64,000 bases of DNA from Mycobacterium sp. D16Q14. GTDB lineage: Bacteria > Actinomycetota > Actinomycetes > Mycobacteriales > Mycobacteriaceae. Numbering within the stretch: position 1 is the stretch's first letter; each line of letters opens with the position of its first letter. Below the pieces are notes generated by a model that made no database searches, was not told where the DNA came from, and worked only from the letters and a program-made list of their open reading frames with translations. Positions 61,992 through 64,000 of the stretch are shown one piece after another. The translations under genes and the position numbers were made by a program. The stretch lies in NCBI GenBank assembly GCA_002013415.1, contig MAEX01000002.1:62001-126000 (forward strand), written 5' to 3'.

Positions 61992-62743
61992 TGGGGGTTA
62001 TCGCGGCCGAACGGATCAAGGTCTGCACCTCTCGCTCGGCAGTGTGGTGCAGCCTGCTCGCCGTGGCATTGGGTTTGGGATTAGCGGGCCTGCAGGGTGG
62101 GTCGGCTTCCATATATACGCCGATCTCTGCTGGCGACGCCGCGGGCGGGGCGACCGTTGTCGGGGTCCCGCTCCTGATGGTGCTCGCCGCCATGACGGTG
62201 ACCAACGAGAACCGAACCGCGATGGTGCGAACCACCTTTCAGGCCACGCCCAACAGGTTGTCGGTCATCGGCGCCAAGGCCCTGGTGGCGGGCCTCTGGG
62301 TGGCGGTGGTCACCGCGGTCACCACACTGACCTCGATCGTGTTGGTACGTGCCATGGCTGGTCCGGTGGCGGGTGCGAACCTGGCACTCGACGGACCCGG
62401 CGTGTGGAACACGATCGGCGCGGTGACCGTGTACGCGTTCTTGTGTGCCGTTCTCGCGGTAGCAGTGGGAGTGTTGCTGAAGCACACCGCAGGTGCTGTT
62501 GCGGTGCTCCTCTTGTGGCCGACGGTGCTCGAATTGATGCTGGGCTGGCTCACTGATGCTGGAAAGGCGTTGCAGCCCTTTCTTCCTTTCGCCAACGGCA
62601 TCAGGTTTACCGGTGTGCCCTGGTACACCTCGGACGGTGTCGACTTCGTTTGGGGCACGACCGGTTCTCTCATCTACTTTGCTACCGTGGTTGTCATCAC
62701 GCTCGCTGCGGCCCTGGCCGTGGTGCAGCGACGCGACGTTTAA
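61991..62743 (+). CDS. ABC-2-type exporter permease
   Basis: A 250-residue membrane protein with about six hydrophobic segments (starting near 20-35, 50-68, 97-118, 135-160, 167-185 and 225-245), including NENRTAMVRTTFQATPNRLSVIGAKA between helices, typical of ABC-2 permeases. It forms a transporter with the preceding ATPase. It is translationally coupled and ends 20 bases before lpqL. Confidence 0.85.
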   Translation: MGVIAAERIKVCTSRSAVWCSLLAVALGLGLAGLQGGSASIYTPISAGDAAGGATVVGVPLLMVLAAMTVTNENRTAMVRTTFQATPNRLSVIGAKALVAGLWVAVVTAVTTLTSIVLVRAMAGPVAGANLALDGPGVWNTIGAVTVYAFLCAVLAVAVGVLLKHTAGAVAVLLLWPTVLELMLGWLTDAGKALQPFLPFANGIRFTGVPWYTSDGVDFVWGTTGSLIYFATVVVITLAAALAVVQRRDV

Positions 62744-62763
62744 GGTCGGGACAAGGGAGAACG

Positions 62764-64000
62764 ATGGGGACCAAGCGGGTTGTGTACGCGGTCGCGGTGT
62801 CCGCGGCGTGCGCATTGGCGACTGTGACGGCATGCGATCGCGACGGCGGCGAGACGCCCCGCTCGGCGCCCCAGGCGGGATCGCAGGAGGCGGTCAGCTT
62901 CGCGCACTCCCTGCACGAGAAGGTGACCGTCGACAATGTCGTGAAGCATCTCTCGGCGCTTCAAGAGATCGCCGACAAGAACAAGAACACCCGGGCAGCG
63001 GGTACTCCCGGCTTCGATCAAAGTGTCGATTATGTAGTAAAGGCGCTGAAGGACAAGGGGTTCGACGTACAGACACCCGAGTTCAGCTTCAAGTACTTTC
63101 AGGCCAAATCCCTTGAGCTGACGGTCGGCCCCAAGAAGGTTGACGCGGCGGTGCTCTCGTACTCGCCGGGCGGTCAGGTGCAGGGACGATTGGTCGCGGC
63201 GCGGGCGGAAGAGTCGCCGGGTTGCACCGTCGAGGACTACAACGGACTGGACATCAAGGGTGCGGTGGTCTTGGTCGACCGTGGATCGTGCCCGTTCTCC
63301 GAGAAAGAGAAGGCTGCCGCCGAGCGCGGCGCGGTGGGCCTGATCGTCGCGGACAACGTCGACGAGAGCCAGTCGGGTGGCACCCTCGGTGAGGACTCCG
63401 CACCGAAGATCCCCGTGGTGGGCGTCACGAAGTCGACCGGAGCCGATCTGCGGGCACATCCCGATCAGGTTGTTCTGAAGGTCGATGCGGAGACCAAGGA
63501 CGTCAAGGCGCGCAATGTGATCGCGCAGACCAGGACGGGCGCCACCACGGATGTCGTGATGGCCGGTGCTCACCTCGACAGCGTTCCCGAAGGGCCGGGT
63601 ATCAACGATAACGGCACCGGTACCGCGGCGGTTCTGGAGACCGCGCTGCAGCTGGGGCCGAGCCCGGACGTCAAGAACGCGGTGAGGTTCGCGTTCTGGG
63701 GTGCCGAAGAGGAAGGGCTGATCGGTTCCACCGACTACGTCAAATCACTTGACGTGGAAGCGCTGAAAGATATTGCCCTGTACCTGAATTACGACATGCT
63801 CGGGTCCCCGAACGCCGCATACCTCACCTATGACGGCGACCAGTCCGAAGAACTCGACGCGAATGAAGTTCCGGTACGGATCCCCGAGGGGTCGGCCGGT
63901 ATCGAGCGGACAGAGGTCGCGTACCTCGCCGAGCAGGGCAAGAAGGCCCATGACACCGACTACGACGGCCGTTCGGACTACGACGGATTCAGCAGGGCAG
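62764..64000 (+). CDS. lpqL: LpqL-like M28 aminopeptidase lipoprotein (truncated by window)
   Basis: The first 412 residues of an M28-type metallopeptidase lipoprotein. Lipobox TVTAC with Cys24; a PA domain (about 130-235, with GAVVLVDRGSCPFSEKEKAA); and the peptidase domain with zinc residues in AGAHLDSVPEGPGINDNGTG and WGAEEEGLIGS (Glu-Glu catalytic/metal), then NYDMLGSPN. It should be attached outside the membrane and trim amino acids from peptides. Orthologue Rv0418 follows thiG in M. tuberculosis. AGGGAGA upstream of ATG 62764. It has no stop before 64000. Confidence 0.92.
   Translation, partial: MGTKRVVYAVAVSAACALATVTACDRDGGETPRSAPQAGSQEAVSFAHSLHEKVTVDNVVKHLSALQEIADKNKNTRAAGTPGFDQSVDYVVKALKDKGFDVQTPEFSFKYFQAKSLELTVGPKKVDAAVLSYSPGGQVQGRLVAARAEESPGCTVEDYNGLDIKGAVVLVDRGSCPFSEKEKAAAERGAVGLIVADNVDESQSGGTLGEDSAPKIPVVGVTKSTGADLRAHPDQVVLKVDAETKDVKARNVIAQTRTGATTDVVMAGAHLDSVPEGPGINDNGTGTAAVLETALQLGPSPDVKNAVRFAFWGAEEEGLIGSTDYVKSLDVEALKDIALYLNYDMLGSPNAAYLTYDGDQSEELDANEVPVRIPEGSAGIERTEVAYLAEQGKKAHDTDYDGRSDYDGFSRA

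Overview
The window is chromosomal DNA from a rapidly growing mycobacterium, most likely of the abscessus/chelonae group (Mycobacteroides). It is GC-rich, carries MmpL/MmpS, PknG, F420 and lpq-type genes, and follows the gene order of the M. tuberculosis Rv0384c-Rv0356c, Rv0389-Rv0391 and Rv0406c-Rv0418 blocks, broken by lineage-specific insertions. The species call is an inference from gene content. No rRNA, tRNA or CRISPR was seen.

1-2.8 kb is an accessory stretch: a frameshifted TetR remnant, then four SRPBCC (START/AHSA1-like) domains in three consecutive genes. 2.8-14.3 kb has clpB behind an HspR HAIR operator that overlaps a SigH-type promoter, an Rv0383c-like membrane protein, an inserted mmpS-mmpL pair facing an SDR gene with an 11-residue tandem repeat, then pyrE, a lipoprotein, a SPOUT RNA methyltransferase, a GH76 mannanase-like gene and a thioesterase. 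14.4-28.2 kb has a secreted protein, a decayed IS481-type element with clear inverted ends, dedA, fba, Rv0361/Rv0360c/Rv0359/Rv0358-like genes, purA, a hotdog thioesterase, an Na+/H+ antiporter facing a UBP-type zinc-finger gene, and a purT / membrane protein / rhodanese / metZ operon.

28.2-44.8 kb is the most accessory part. It holds a lipoprotein-MmpL pair behind a phased GYTARC array, a carotenoid oxygenase facing a TetR regulator, a PPOX-fold flavin/F420 protein, a polar amino-acid ABC transporter with a GNAT gene, a 13E12-type HNH protein with a perfect SOS box over its start codon, a divergent RlaP-like nucleotidyltransferase with a coupled 68-residue protein and a true intrinsic terminator, three overlapping luciferase-like monooxygenases and a metallo-beta-lactamase-fold protein.

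44.9-64 kb returns to conserved order: fgd1, a Ddn-like protein, a GH38 alpha-mannosidase coupled to pta-ackA, the GlnX-GlnH-PknG amino-acid sensing operon, mutT3, a small lipoprotein, thiE facing a TPP-riboswitch-led thiO-thiS-thiG operon, an ABC-2 exporter pair and the start of lpqL (cut by the window end). Themes are nucleotide and cofactor supply (pyrE, purA, purT, thi genes), envelope lipid export (two MmpL systems), mannan turnover (GH76, GH38), F420/flavin redox chemistry (fgd1, Ddn-like, PPOX, LLM genes) and stress control (HspR/SigH at clpB, LexA at the HNH/nucleotidyltransferase pair). The strongest candidate for something undescribed is the SOS-box-centred HNH / nucleotidyltransferase / 68-residue module at 37.5-40.6 kb.
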